In this document: piece by piece, positions 8,179 through 15,906 of the stretch | How the letters are laid out: the number at the start of each line of letters is the position of its first letter | How positions within the stretch are numbered: the first letter of the stretch is position 1 | The notes under the pieces: generated by a model | Told to the model about the DNA's origin: nothing | The model's input: only the letters and a program-made list of their open reading frames with translations | The model's database searches: none | Translations under genes and position numbers: made by a program | DNA from: JAVBRD01 sp031548365 | GTDB lineage: Bacteria > Bacillota > Clostridia > Christensenellales > UBA1750 | Direction: 5' to 3' | NCBI GenBank assembly: GCA_031548365.1 | Contig: JAVBRD010000003.1 | Span: 62,001 to 126,000, forward strand | DNA length: 64,000 nucleotides

Positions 8179-8301
8179 ATGAAACATCGGCATGACTCTC
8201 CCGTGTACACGCTGGAGTGGCAGCCAAGGCCCGGGGAGCGCGAGCAGCCCGTGCGCGTCGCGGACGGCGCATGGCTTGAGAGGAGGCGTAAGGAGAAGTG
8301 A
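8179..8301 (+). CDS. 40-residue hydrophilic ORF between spoVAB and spoVAC
   Basis: The ATG at 8179 is preceded by GAGGTG. The product is highly charged (N-terminal MKHRHDSPVYTLEWQPRPGE, Arg/Lys-rich end) with no membrane segment. Its stop overlaps the GTG start of spoVAC (AAGTGA), and it fills the whole gap between the two spoVA genes. I do not recognise a family. Two things argue for translation: both flanking junctions are tight, and the spoVAC ribosome binding site lies inside it. It could be a real small spore protein or only a coupling leader for spoVAC. Confidence 0.5.
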   Translation: MKHRHDSPVYTLEWQPRPGEREQPVRVADGAWLERRRKEK

Positions 8302-8777
8302 ACAAGCTCAAGTCAAAATCTGAGCAGGATCAGGTCAAAGCGTATCAGGAGATGGTCAAAGCGATCTCTCCCGGCAGTGAAAAAGTCAAGAGCATACTGC
8401 GCGCGTTTTTGGTCGGGGGTCTGATTTGCTCGTTCGGTCAGTGTATCCTCTATGTGCTCACGCGCGTGCTGATGATGACGGACGACCGCGCGTCGGGGCT
8501 GACGTCGGTCATTCTGGTTTTCATCGGCGCGACGCTGACCGGCATCGGTGTCTACGATGTCGTCGGCAAGTTCGCGGGCGCGGGATCGATCGTGCCCATC
8601 ACGGGCTTTGCCAACTCGATCGTCGCTCCCGCGATGGAGTTCAAGCGCGAAGGCTATGTGTTGGGTGTGGGCGCGAAGCTCTTCGCGCTCGCAGGCCCGG
8701 TGCTCGTTTACGGCGTGACGTCTTCGGTGGTCGTGGGCGTCATCTACTGGCTGATCGCAACGGTGGGGGGGAGATAG
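8298..8777 (+). CDS. spoVAC: Stage V sporulation protein AC
   Basis: The product has 159 residues. The GTG at 8298 follows TAAGGAG. The N-terminal cytoplasmic segment contains YQEMVKAISPGSEK, then about four membrane helices with VGGLICSFGQ and VVGKFAGAGSIVPITGFANSI, which are SpoVAC signatures. In Bacillus SpoVAC behaves as a mechanosensitive channel for dipicolinate release. spoVAE downstream is a paralogue with the same VGGLIC...Q and FAGAGATVPLTGFG motifs. Confidence 0.92.
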   Translation: MNKLKSKSEQDQVKAYQEMVKAISPGSEKVKSILRAFLVGGLICSFGQCILYVLTRVLMMTDDRASGLTSVILVFIGATLTGIGVYDVVGKFAGAGSIVPITGFANSIVAPAMEFKREGYVLGVGAKLFALAGPVLVYGVTSSVVVGVIYWLIATVGGR

Positions 8778-8778
8778 C

Positions 8779-9807
8779 ATGGGCATTCGATTGGGCGGCC
8801 AGACGGTCGCTCTCACGCACCAGCCATACGTCTTGTCCCGCGCGGCGATCGCGGGACGCAAAGAGGGCGAAGGTCCATTGGCGGAGCACTTCGATCGTCT
8901 GCTCGAGGACGAGCTGGGCGGTGAGGAAAGCTGGGAGAAGGCAGAGCGCGTTCTCTTTACCAACGCCGTCTCACTTTGCGCGGAGAAGGCCGCCGTGCGC
9001 ACGGAGGACATCCAATTGCTCCTGGGCGGTGATCTGCTCAACCAGATCATATCGGCATCCTTCGCGGCGCGGACGCTGGGAAGGCCTTTCCTCGGGCTAT
9101 ACGGCGCGTGCTCGACCATGAGCGAATCGCTGCTCGTGGGCAGCCTGCTCGTGGATGGTGGCGGCTTCGAGAACGCCATGTGCGCGGCATCCAGCCACTT
9201 TTGCACGGCGGAGCGGCAGTTCCGCTACCCGCTTGAGCTCGGTTCTCAAAGAACGCCCACCGCGCAGTGGACGGTCACGGGCGCAGGCGCGACGCTCCTT
9301 TCGCGCGACTTGCCTCCGGACGCTCAAAACCGGTCCGTTCCGCGTATCACGCGCGTGACGCCGGGGCGCGTGGTCGACTTGGGCATCAGCGACGCCAACA
9401 ACATGGGCGCAGCCATGGCCCCAGCGGCTGCGGACACCATCATGGCGCATTTCAGCGACACGGGCACGAGCGCGAAAGACTACGACCTGATCGCGACGGG
9501 CGACCTCGGCGTTGTCGGCTGGGATCTGCTCGTGGAGCTGATGAAACGCAACGGCGCGCCGTTGGACGAGGAACGCACGATCGATTGCGGCAAAGAGATT
9601 TTCTCGGAGGAGCAGGACACGCACGCGCGCGGGAGCGGCTGCGGGTGTTCCGCCGTCGTGCTCAACGGCTGGATCCTCAAGCGCATGGAGCAGGGGGAGC
9701 TTGGCCGTGTGCTCTTCCTCGCCACGGGCGCGCTTCTGAGCTCCACATCCAGTTTGCAGGGGGACACCATACCGGGCGTTGCGCACGCGGTATGCTTGGA
9801 GGTATAG
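8779..9807 (+). CDS. spoVAD: Stage V sporulation protein AD
   Basis: The product has 342 residues and a thiolase/KAS-like fold. Landmarks are LLGGDLLNQIISASFAAR, LYGACSTMSESLLVGS near residues 110-125 with the conserved Cys of the fold, and a glycine-rich end (TGALLSSTSSLQGDTIPGVAHAV). SpoVAD is the soluble SpoVA component that binds dipicolinic acid. It starts one base after the spoVAC stop, with a G-rich ribosome binding site in the end of spoVAC. Length and motifs match the family well. Confidence 0.95.
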   Translation: MGIRLGGQTVALTHQPYVLSRAAIAGRKEGEGPLAEHFDRLLEDELGGEESWEKAERVLFTNAVSLCAEKAAVRTEDIQLLLGGDLLNQIISASFAARTLGRPFLGLYGACSTMSESLLVGSLLVDGGGFENAMCAASSHFCTAERQFRYPLELGSQRTPTAQWTVTGAGATLLSRDLPPDAQNRSVPRITRVTPGRVVDLGISDANNMGAAMAPAAADTIMAHFSDTGTSAKDYDLIATGDLGVVGWDLLVELMKRNGAPLDEERTIDCGKEIFSEEQDTHARGSGCGCSAVVLNGWILKRMEQGELGRVLFLATGALLSSTSSLQGDTIPGVAHAVCLEV

Positions 9808-9808
9808 C

Positions 9809-10177
9809 ATGGAGTTGCTCATCGCGGTCGCGAAGGCTTTTGTTGTGGGCGGGCTGATCTGTGTCGTCGGGCAGCTGCTCTTGCTGTGGACGTCGCTTAC
9901 TTCCGCGCGTATTCTCGTTTTGTTTGTGACATCGGGCGTCGTGCTCACGGCGATCGGGCTTTACGAGCCGCTCGTTCAATTCGCTGGCGCAGGCGCGACT
10001 GTTCCCCTCACGGGGTTCGGCTACGCGCTGTGCAAGGGTGTGTACAAGGCCGTGTCCGAGCAAGGGTTGTTCGGCGCGTTCACGGGCGGCCTGGTCGCGA
10101 CGGCGGGCGGCGTGACGGCGGCCATCGTGTTCGGCTACCTCAACGCGCTCATCTTTACGCCAAAGGCCAAGACGTAA
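9809..10177 (+). CDS. spoVAE: Stage V sporulation protein AE (SpoVAEb type)
   Basis: The product has 122 residues. The ATG at 9809 follows TTGGAGG with a short gap and begins almost at the spoVAD stop. It has three to four membrane helices with VGGLICVVGQ, FAGAGATVPLTGFGYAL and ATAGGVTAAIVFGY, all shared with SpoVAC. It is the last gene of the operon; a strong terminator follows at 10196. It is part of the dipicolinate channel of the spore inner membrane. Confidence 0.92.
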   Translation: MELLIAVAKAFVVGGLICVVGQLLLLWTSLTSARILVLFVTSGVVLTAIGLYEPLVQFAGAGATVPLTGFGYALCKGVYKAVSEQGLFGAFTGGLVATAGGVTAAIVFGYLNALIFTPKAKT

Positions 10178-10195
10178 TCTACAACGCAAGTGATG

Positions 10196-10226
10196 AGCCA
10201 TCTCTCGTTTTGAGTGATGGCTTTTT
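10196..10226 (+). terminator. Rho-independent terminator of the spoVA operon
   Basis: AGCCATC / GATGGCT outer stem, a T-T mismatch, CTC/GAG inner stem with a GTTTT loop, then TTTTT. Strong, and placed directly after spoVAE. Confidence 0.82.
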
Positions 10227-10240
10227 CGGTTGCGGCTTTG

Positions 10241-10246
10241 TATAAT
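10241..10246 (+). promoter_or_regulatory. -10 box of XRE-GNAT gene promoter
   Basis: A perfect TATAAT at 10241-10246 lies 43 bases before the XRE-GNAT start. No good -35 box is found at 16-18 bp, where the region overlaps the upstream terminator tail. Confidence 0.4.
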
Positions 10247-10288
10247 CAGGTCGACACGTTACGCGTCGAACGATTTGGAGATGAGCGC

Positions 10289-11008
10289 ATGGATATCGGC
10301 CTCACGATCAGAAAGCTCCGGCTGGAAAAAGGCATGACGCAGGATCAGCTTGCGGACGCGCTCGGTGTTGCCATGCAAACGGTTTCGCGCTGGGAGACGG
10401 GCGTGAACTATCCGGATGTCATCATGCTTCCCCTGCTCGCCGGGCTGTTCGGTGTCTCGACCGATTTCCTGCTCAGTGTCGGAGGAGGAGCGCCCATGAA
10501 AACGATTGAGTCGGCGCGGCTGGTGATCCGCGAGTGGAGCGAGCGCGACGCGCCGGAGCTCTACCGCGTAAACCGCGGCCTTGACAGCGCTTATACCTAC
10601 TGGGATAAGGCCAAATGCGTGGAGGACAGCCTCGAAACGATCCGGATATGGAGAAAGTATCAGGAGATGTGGCCGGTGTTTCGCAAGGAGGACGGCCGTC
10701 TCGTCGGCGTTGTCGGACTCACCGATGTGGGCCGCAGCAAGCGCTACAGAGAGATCGAGTACATCATCGCGGCCGACGCGTGGGGTTGCGGTGTTGCGAC
10801 AGAGGCTGTCGCGCTCATCCTCGGCTACGGCTTCGCCGATCTTGACCTGTCCATTGTGGCGGCGAGCATCGAGGGGACGAATCTTGCGTCGCGCCGTGTC
10901 GCGGAAAAGTGCGGACTTACCTACGAGGGCACGCTTCGCAGGTACGGCAGGGATTTAAGCGATCGCGCGCGTTACGCCATCACAAAAGAAGAGTGGGAGG
11001 CGCGCTGA
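10289..11008 (+). CDS. XRE-family HTH regulator fused to a GNAT acetyltransferase
   Basis: The product has 239 residues. The ATG at 10289 follows TTTGGAG. Residues 1-65 form a Cro/C1-type helix-turn-helix (IRKLRLEKGMTQDQLADAL ... VSRWETGVNYPD). A short linker SVGGGAPMKT leads to a RimJ/RimL-like GNAT domain (residues about 72-239) with ARLVIREWSERDAPELY, the acetyl-CoA-binding strand region EYIIAADAWGCGVATEA, and NLASRRVAEKCGLTYEGTLRR. The linker contains an internal Met that would be the normal GNAT start, so this looks like a fusion of two adjacent genes. The DNA target and acetyl acceptor are unknown. It could sense an antibiotic or metabolite and regulate itself. Confidence 0.8.
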   Translation: MDIGLTIRKLRLEKGMTQDQLADALGVAMQTVSRWETGVNYPDVIMLPLLAGLFGVSTDFLLSVGGGAPMKTIESARLVIREWSERDAPELYRVNRGLDSAYTYWDKAKCVEDSLETIRIWRKYQEMWPVFRKEDGRLVGVVGLTDVGRSKRYREIEYIIAADAWGCGVATEAVALILGYGFADLDLSIVAASIEGTNLASRRVAEKCGLTYEGTLRRYGRDLSDRARYAITKEEWEAR

Positions 11009-11064
11009 AAAGCGCGGTACTATTCCGCACTCTTTCGCGTATCATGGTGTGAGGGGGCGGGCGC

Positions 11065-11241
11065 ATGGATCCTTTCAGATGCTGGCTTTTCCAATACGCG
11101 CACATGATCAAGCGGCTCGCGGTTGTGCTGGTGGTTGTGGGCGTTATCCTTGTCATCGCCTTTGTGCCCATGGAGTTCTGGCTGGCGATTCTCGGCCTGA
11201 TTTTGTTGGTGGCCGGACTGATCCTGCTTCGCTGCGGTTGA
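11065..11241 (+). CDS. 58-residue two-helix membrane protein upstream of spoVM
   Basis: The ATG at 11065 follows GAGGGGG. The product starts MDPFRCWLFQYAHMIKRL and then has two adjacent hydrophobic helices (about residues 18-34 and 37-54) joined by a short VPMEF turn, ending LLRCG. It starts 56 bases after the XRE-GNAT stop and ends 15 bases before the spoVM-like start. I do not recognise a named family. Position and size suggest a sporulation or envelope role, but this is inference. Confidence 0.55.
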   Translation: MDPFRCWLFQYAHMIKRLAVVLVVVGVILVIAFVPMEFWLAILGLILLVAGLILLRCG

Positions 11242-11256
11242 CGGAGGTGATGCGCG

Positions 11257-11328
11257 ATGAAAATTATCTGCTGGCGCGCGCCCGGGTTCGTGCGGGCGCT
11301 GCTCAGACGCTTGTTTGGCCGTACATAA
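11257..11328 (+). CDS. spoVM: Stage V sporulation protein M (SpoVM-like), 23 residues
   Basis: The ATG at 11257 follows CGGAGGTG eight bases upstream. The 23-residue product begins MKIICWRAPGF and ends with a basic/hydrophobic amphipathic helix. From memory of Bacillus subtilis SpoVM (26 residues, MKFYTIKLPKF...), Lys2, Pro9, Phe11, Arg17 and Gly21 fall at the same positions without gaps; Pro9 is the residue needed to sense the convex forespore surface. SpoVM recruits SpoIVA to anchor the spore coat. The gene is below the size limit of most gene callers. The call rests on motif and length, not a database search. Confidence 0.7.
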   Translation: MKIICWRAPGFVRALLRRLFGRT

Positions 11329-11365
11329 AAAAGGGGCCGTGAAAACGGCGCTTTAGCATTAGGAA

Positions 11366-11410
11366 GCGTGAGGCTTGGCGCGCATGCCGCCAAACCTCAC
11401 GCCGCGTTTT
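11366..11410 (+). terminator. Strong hairpin terminator after spoVM
   Basis: GCGTGAGG / CCTCACGC outer stem and TTGGCG / CGCCAA inner stem separated by single-base bulges, with a short loop, then CGCGTTTTGTTG. It lies between spoVM and the convergent PstS-like gene. Confidence 0.65.
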
Positions 11411-11467
11411 GTTGCAAGAATACCGGGTTGTTATGCGGCTTTACCGAAAGCCCGGGAGCGCTGCTTT

Positions 11468-12478
11468 CTATTCGATCGCAACATACCCCGCGTCACGGAC
11501 AGCCTGCACGCCGTCAGGAGAGAGGATCCACTCAAGGAGCTTGCGGGTGTTGGATCCCTCGGGCGTATCTTTGCGAATGACAGCGAAAAAATCGTTGACA
11601 AAGGGATAGCTCCCGTCCGCGATGGTTTTTTCGCTCGGTTCCACGCCATCGACGCTCAGAAGCTTGACGCCCTCCACGGCGTACATGTGTTTCGCGTAGT
11701 AGTACACCGAGTAGCCGATCGCGCCGCCGGTGTTGTTGTACGACGAGACGAGATCGATCAGACCCTCCATCTCGCTGGGCACGCGCTCAATCGGGGGCTT
11801 CATGGGTTTTACATCCTTCATCACGAGTTTAAGAAACATGGTTTGGCTCCCCGAGGCCTCATCCCGCTGGAAAGGGACGATCGCTGTGTCCTTGCCGCCA
11901 AACGCTTTCCAGTTATGCGCCTTGTCGGTGTAGATGTCCACGATTTGCTTGGTGGTTAGGTTGGTCACCGTATTTGTCTCGTTGGCAAGGAACACCAGCG
12001 CGTCGCGGCCGATGGGGTGGAACTCAAAACTGTCGTAATCACTGCCCAGTATCGCTCTGGTGCCTTGCGAAGCCTCGTAGACCAGCAAGAGATCGGCCTC
12101 GCGGTTGGACAGGGCGTAATAGGCATATGTCGTCGTGGAGTGCGCGACGCGCGTTTCGGCCACGTCGAGCGGTATCCCGGTGACGCGGGAGAGAATGAGC
12201 GCGGAGAGCGGCAGATTGGCGGTCGACCCGTCCACGCTCGGGTAGTCCGCCGGCGCGATAACGGGCGCGATGGTTGGCGCGGGCGGGGGTGTAGGAGTGG
12301 GACTTGCCGTGGGTACGGGCGTCGGCGAGGGCGTTGGCGCGGCCGTTGGGACAGGCGCTGGCGCGGTGGGTGCGGGCGCGGTGGGCGCGGGCGTCGCCGG
12401 AACGGACGTGGGCGAAACGCCTTGACACCCCACGAGCAGAAGCGCGCATGCGGTGAGCATCGCGATAACCTTTTTCAT
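11468..12478 (-). CDS. PstS-like phosphate-binding lipoprotein
   Basis: The product has 336 residues. The ATG at 12478 follows AAAGGGGG. It has a lipoprotein signal with lipobox LLVGC, then a long Ala/Pro/Thr linker (about 50 residues). The domain resembles PstS-type periplasmic binding proteins: IGRDALVFLANETN, LTTKQIVDIYTDKAHNW, FQRDEASGSQTMF, IGYSVYYY. The Arg-Asp-Glu-Ala-Ser-Gly-Ser segment corresponds to the phosphate-binding loop. No pstCAB genes are present; its partner here is the WG-repeat gene 13 bp upstream. It may sense an anion rather than feed a transporter. Confidence 0.75.
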   Translation of the reverse strand: MKKVIAMLTACALLLVGCQGVSPTSVPATPAPTAPAPTAPAPVPTAAPTPSPTPVPTASPTPTPPPAPTIAPVIAPADYPSVDGSTANLPLSALILSRVTGIPLDVAETRVAHSTTTYAYYALSNREADLLLVYEASQGTRAILGSDYDSFEFHPIGRDALVFLANETNTVTNLTTKQIVDIYTDKAHNWKAFGGKDTAIVPFQRDEASGSQTMFLKLVMKDVKPMKPPIERVPSEMEGLIDLVSSYNNTGGAIGYSVYYYAKHMYAVEGVKLLSVDGVEPSEKTIADGSYPFVNDFFAVIRKDTPEGSNTRKLLEWILSPDGVQAVRDAGYVAIE

Positions 12479-12491
12479 GGCGTAACCCCCT

Positions 12492-13964
12492 TTAGTCGTC
12501 AAGATAGGTGAAAATGCTCTGTTTGCTGACCCACTCGCCGGTGCGGATGTTCATCACCCCGCAGGAAAATCCCCTGCGCACCATCGCGAAATCGCCGTTC
12601 ATGTCGTCAACCGCGGCCAGATCGCTCACCAGCACGTTGCCGTCCATATCGAGCAGGTCGAGGATGGGGATGCGAAAATAGCCGGAGTTGTTCCGAAACA
12701 GGTAGCCGGAAAAGCGATAATCTCGGTAGACACGCTTGTCAAACCGCTTGAGCACGTTTCCGCCGGCGTCGAGCAGGCGCGCGTTATTCGACCAAAGCCG
12801 GGTGTTATCATCAAGCTTGTTTTCAACGACCAGCACGCGGTTTTCGGAGACGACTTGCGTGTACTCGTCGTTGTCCGTTGTCGCGACCCAGTAGCCGCTC
12901 TTCGTCCACACGCGCTGCTCCCGAATGAGGTTCACCACCGCGTTGCTGTCGGCCAGGATCTCGCCGCTTTTGAATGTTCCACCATCCGTGTCTTTCAGGT
13001 CGGAGACAATCTGGCCGTTTTTGTCCATGAACACGGTGACGGCAGCGTGTGAACTGCCGTAATCGTTGGGATAAGGATACCGGCGAAGGATCGCGTATTC
13101 GCCTATAAAACCCTCCCCGACGCTGTCACGGTCGGTCAGTGTTTCCGTAAAAGCGCGGTTGCCCTTTTTGTCAATGAAATAGCGCTGGCCGTCCACCGTG
13201 TCGCTTACGACGGCGTACCCGCCAAAAAACCCTTGCGATGTGCGGTAGCTGCAGGGGATGACCAGCTCGCCCCTGATGTTGACAAACCCGAAACGATCCT
13301 TTCGAACGATGGGGAAGAGCGGGTCGGGGTCATCCGTTCCGCTTGTGTAAATGTGCTCATAAAACGGCTGCGGATCGCAGTCCTCGACTGTAGCAAGCAC
13401 TTTCCCGTCCTTGCCGAAAATAGTGGCGGTTCCCTCTTCTTCGTTGTAGAAATACACGCCGTCGCGGAAGGGGTAGGCATACCCGACGCTGCTTACGAGC
13501 TCCCTGCCGTCCAGGGTCAGCAAAACGCTGTAATTGTGCGCTCCGTGAACCGGCATGTCGGTGTAAGGCGGAATGTCTTTTACGCACAGGATCATCCCTT
13601 GATGAACCCATGACACGTCGGAGTACACAAACTCGGTCAGGAAACGCCCGTCCGCGTAGACGGCGCAGGCCGATTTCGCCAGACCAAGCGGGGACTTTTC
13701 CGCGGGTAGGACATCGACGACTTTGGCGAGGTTGGATCTTTGGTCGCCTTCGTAGAACGGGACGCGGTCCATCCCCGTGTACACGCACGGCAAAAACTCC
13801 TTGCCCGACAGGTCGGTCAGCCCATACCGTACGTGGGAGTAGCTCTCGGGCGGCCCGGACGACTTGACGAGAACGCCGCTAGTATCCGCCGCATTTGCGG
13901 GTGCGGCCACACAAACAATCGCGAGCGCGATGAAAACCAGAAACCACGGCTTTGTTTTTCGCAT
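12492..13964 (-). CDS. Secreted WG-repeat protein
   Basis: The product has 490 residues. The ATG at 13964 (MRKTKPW...) is chosen because it begins a clear signal peptide ending APANA; AAAGGAG lies 11 bases upstream. The mature protein contains several degenerate WG-repeat units, for example YGLTDLSGKEFLPCVYTGM, FGFVNIRGELVIPCSYR and YFIDKKGNRAF, plus similar D-x-x-G-x-x blocks near the C-terminus. WG repeats build solenoid surfaces for binding, with no known enzymatic role. It is cotranscribed with the PstS-like lipoprotein that follows after 13 bp, so the two may act together outside the membrane. Confidence 0.75.
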   Translation of the reverse strand: MRKTKPWFLVFIALAIVCVAAPANAADTSGVLVKSSGPPESYSHVRYGLTDLSGKEFLPCVYTGMDRVPFYEGDQRSNLAKVVDVLPAEKSPLGLAKSACAVYADGRFLTEFVYSDVSWVHQGMILCVKDIPPYTDMPVHGAHNYSVLLTLDGRELVSSVGYAYPFRDGVYFYNEEEGTATIFGKDGKVLATVEDCDPQPFYEHIYTSGTDDPDPLFPIVRKDRFGFVNIRGELVIPCSYRTSQGFFGGYAVVSDTVDGQRYFIDKKGNRAFTETLTDRDSVGEGFIGEYAILRRYPYPNDYGSSHAAVTVFMDKNGQIVSDLKDTDGGTFKSGEILADSNAVVNLIREQRVWTKSGYWVATTDNDEYTQVVSENRVLVVENKLDDNTRLWSNNARLLDAGGNVLKRFDKRVYRDYRFSGYLFRNNSGYFRIPILDLLDMDGNVLVSDLAAVDDMNGDFAMVRRGFSCGVMNIRTGEWVSKQSIFTYLDD

Positions 13965-14004
13965 GATGGCGTCAACTCCTTTCGTGTGTCCCATATGGAT
14001 CGTA

Positions 14005-15111
14005 TCAGGCAGCGTTCCCGTCCTTCGCGCTTTCCCTGCTCCGCCGATCCAGCAGGAGCACGAATGCGACCGCGCACGCGCCGCCCACGATCTTCCCGAC
14101 AACGGTGGGCAGGATGAGGGGGGGGGACATGGCCGCGACGTACCCCAGGTGATCGCCCAGCGCGAACGAGGCCGAGACGCAGAACGCGAGGTTGACCAGC
14201 TTCCCGCGCCGGTTCATCTGTTTGACGATGGCGAGCATGGAAAGGTTGTTGGCGAGCGACGCGATCATGCCCGCCATGGAGCTTTCGTCCATGCCAAATT
14301 TTCTGCCGAGCGCGCCCAGCGGCTTTTTGAGCGCGCGTGTGAGCGCGACCACGAGCGGGAACGCGCCCGCGAGCACGATGGCGATGTTGCCCACGATGAG
14401 CAGACCCTCGTCGATGGGCGTCATGCCGGGGATGACGACAAACCCGGTCAGCTTTTCGATGATGGCGATTGCCAGTAGGCCCGTGATCGCGGCGATGACC
14501 GCGCGCCCGAACCACGTAAAACCAACGGTCATCGCGCGCGGGATTTTGTAAAGCCCGAGCGCGAGCAGCGCGGATGTCAGGATGATGGGCAGGGAGTTGA
14601 GCAGCAGCATGCGCGGGTCATACCCCGCGAGCAGTCCGCCGGCAAGGCCCCCGAAAGGGATGGTGCAAAGCCCGGCGAGCATGGCGGTGGCGAGCAGCCG
14701 GTGATCCTCTTTTTCGACCATCGTCAGGGATACGGGCAGAGTAAAGACGATGGTGGAACCCATCATGGAGGCGATGATCATGCCGGAGAAGCCCGCCGCC
14801 TCAGGGCTTGACGCCATCGACTGCGCGAGCGGATAGCCGCCCATGTCGCACGCGAGCAGGATGCCCGCGATCATCGCGGGATCCGCGCCCAGGAACCTGA
14901 AGACTGGCGTAACAGCTCGCGCGAGCGCGCCGGATAGCGCGGGCGCGACGCAGACGACGCCCACCATGGACAGCGTGAGCACGCCCATGGCCATGAAGCC
15001 TTCCTCGAACGGCTTGGCCAGGCCCAGCTTGAGCGAAAACATGCGGTCGAGCGCGCCAAGCGCCATCATGACAGTCATGGCCAAGAGAATTACCTGCCCA
15101 ATGCTTTGCAT
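14005..15111 (-). CDS. eutH: EutH-family ethanolamine permease
   Basis: The product has 368 residues with about ten membrane helices. Landmarks of EutH are LACDMGGYPLAQSMA near residues 88-102, MMGSTIVFTLPVSLTMVEKEDH near 117-138, IPFGGLAGGLLAGYD, and ASFALGDHLGYVA near the C-terminus. The ATG at 15111 follows CGGAGGG with a short gap. EutH is thought to carry ethanolamine across the membrane. None of the other eut genes (lyase, reactivase, microcompartment shell) is nearby, so this copy stands alone and could serve another amino-alcohol or phospholipid salvage. Confidence 0.88.
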   Translation of the reverse strand: MQSIGQVILLAMTVMMALGALDRMFSLKLGLAKPFEEGFMAMGVLTLSMVGVVCVAPALSGALARAVTPVFRFLGADPAMIAGILLACDMGGYPLAQSMASSPEAAGFSGMIIASMMGSTIVFTLPVSLTMVEKEDHRLLATAMLAGLCTIPFGGLAGGLLAGYDPRMLLLNSLPIILTSALLALGLYKIPRAMTVGFTWFGRAVIAAITGLLAIAIIEKLTGFVVIPGMTPIDEGLLIVGNIAIVLAGAFPLVVALTRALKKPLGALGRKFGMDESSMAGMIASLANNLSMLAIVKQMNRRGKLVNLAFCVSASFALGDHLGYVAAMSPPLILPTVVGKIVGGACAVAFVLLLDRRSRESAKDGNAA

Positions 15112-15123
15112 GAACCCTCCGAA

Positions 15124-15156
15124 AACATAAAATAACCGCCCGAGGATTCAGGCGGT
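15124..15156 (-). terminator. Terminator of the yabP-yabQ-divIC operon
   Basis: Read on the minus strand: ACCGCC, 9-10 base loop, GGCGGT, then TTATTTTATGTTTT. It lies just after the divIC-like gene. Confidence 0.65.
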
Positions 15157-15176
15157 CTCATGCGCGATCATAACGC

Positions 15177-15470
15177 TTACTTCGCCACGAAGCGAAGCTC
15201 GCCGGGCTTGATGTACCCGAGCTGGTCGCGTGCGGCCTGTTCGACGTACGCGTCCGTCTTTGTGTACTCGATCTGCCTGCGGAGATCGTCGTTTAAGCTG
15301 ACCGTTTCTGAAATCTGTGCGTTGATGTGTGCGATCATCAGGTTTTGCTCGCGCATTTTTGCCGCGTTGGACAAAAACAGGCTGCCCACGCCGAACACGG
15401 CGAGCGCAAAGCACGCGCAGAAAAACAGGCGTCTTTCCAGTTGTGAGCGTTTTTTGAGCCAGACAAACAT
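15177..15470 (-). CDS. divIC: DivIC/FtsB-type septum formation protein
   Basis: The product has 97 residues. The ATG at 15470 has GAGGAG eight bases upstream; an in-frame upstream start lacks one. It has a short basic cytoplasmic tail, one membrane helix (about residues 14-33) and an extracellular coiled coil ending AARDQLGYIKPGELRF, the typical DivIC/FtsB C-terminus. It works with FtsL and DivIB to activate septal peptidoglycan synthesis. The order yabP-yabQ-divIC is the same as in Bacillus subtilis, which supports the name. Confidence 0.85.
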   Translation of the reverse strand: MFVWLKKRSQLERRLFFCACFALAVFGVGSLFLSNAAKMREQNLMIAHINAQISETVSLNDDLRRQIEYTKTDAYVEQAARDQLGYIKPGELRFVAK

Positions 15471-15533
15471 GGACAGCACTCCTCGTGCATTGTTGCGATT
15501 TTTGATTATTCGACACAATCAATGCGTTCTCCT

Positions 15534-15887
15534 CTAATTTCGCGCCTTGTTTCCTGTTTTTTTCGCCTTTTTTCGCGAAAGATCAAGGAGGTATGCCGCG
15601 GCGCGCGACGCAAACGGACTGATGCCCACGACGTACAGCAGCACCCCGCAGCATAACCCGAGCACGACGTACACGCGCAGCCCTTTTTCCCCGGAAATAA
15701 TGAAGAAGAAGAGGACGGCCGCGAGCGCGAGCGCGCAGAACAGCAGGTCGAGCAGGGCGGTGAGCGCGCGGGAAGCGTTCATGGTCCACCGGGTGAAGCG
15801 GAGGATGTCGTAGATGAACCCGACGCCAAGCCCGCAATAGGTCATCAGGAGGAATGTGGTTGCTTGTCCGACGGAGGTGAAAAGCAA
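15534..15887 (-). CDS. yabQ: Spore cortex biosynthesis protein YabQ
   Basis: The product has 117 residues. The start is TTG at 15887, seven bases after GGGGGA; the ATG codons just upstream are out of frame. It has three to four membrane helices with the YabQ signature YCGLGVGFIYDILRFTRW near residues 17-34 and a basic Lys-rich tail. YabQ is a mother-cell protein required for cortex peptidoglycan formation. It lies 19 bp after yabP and before divIC. Confidence 0.88.
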   Translation of the reverse strand: MLFTSVGQATTFLLMTYCGLGVGFIYDILRFTRWTMNASRALTALLDLLFCALALAAVLFFFIISGEKGLRVYVVLGLCCGVLLYVVGISPFASRAAAYLLDLSRKKAKKTGNKARN

Positions 15888-15906
15888 GACATCATCCCCC
15901 GGTCAA

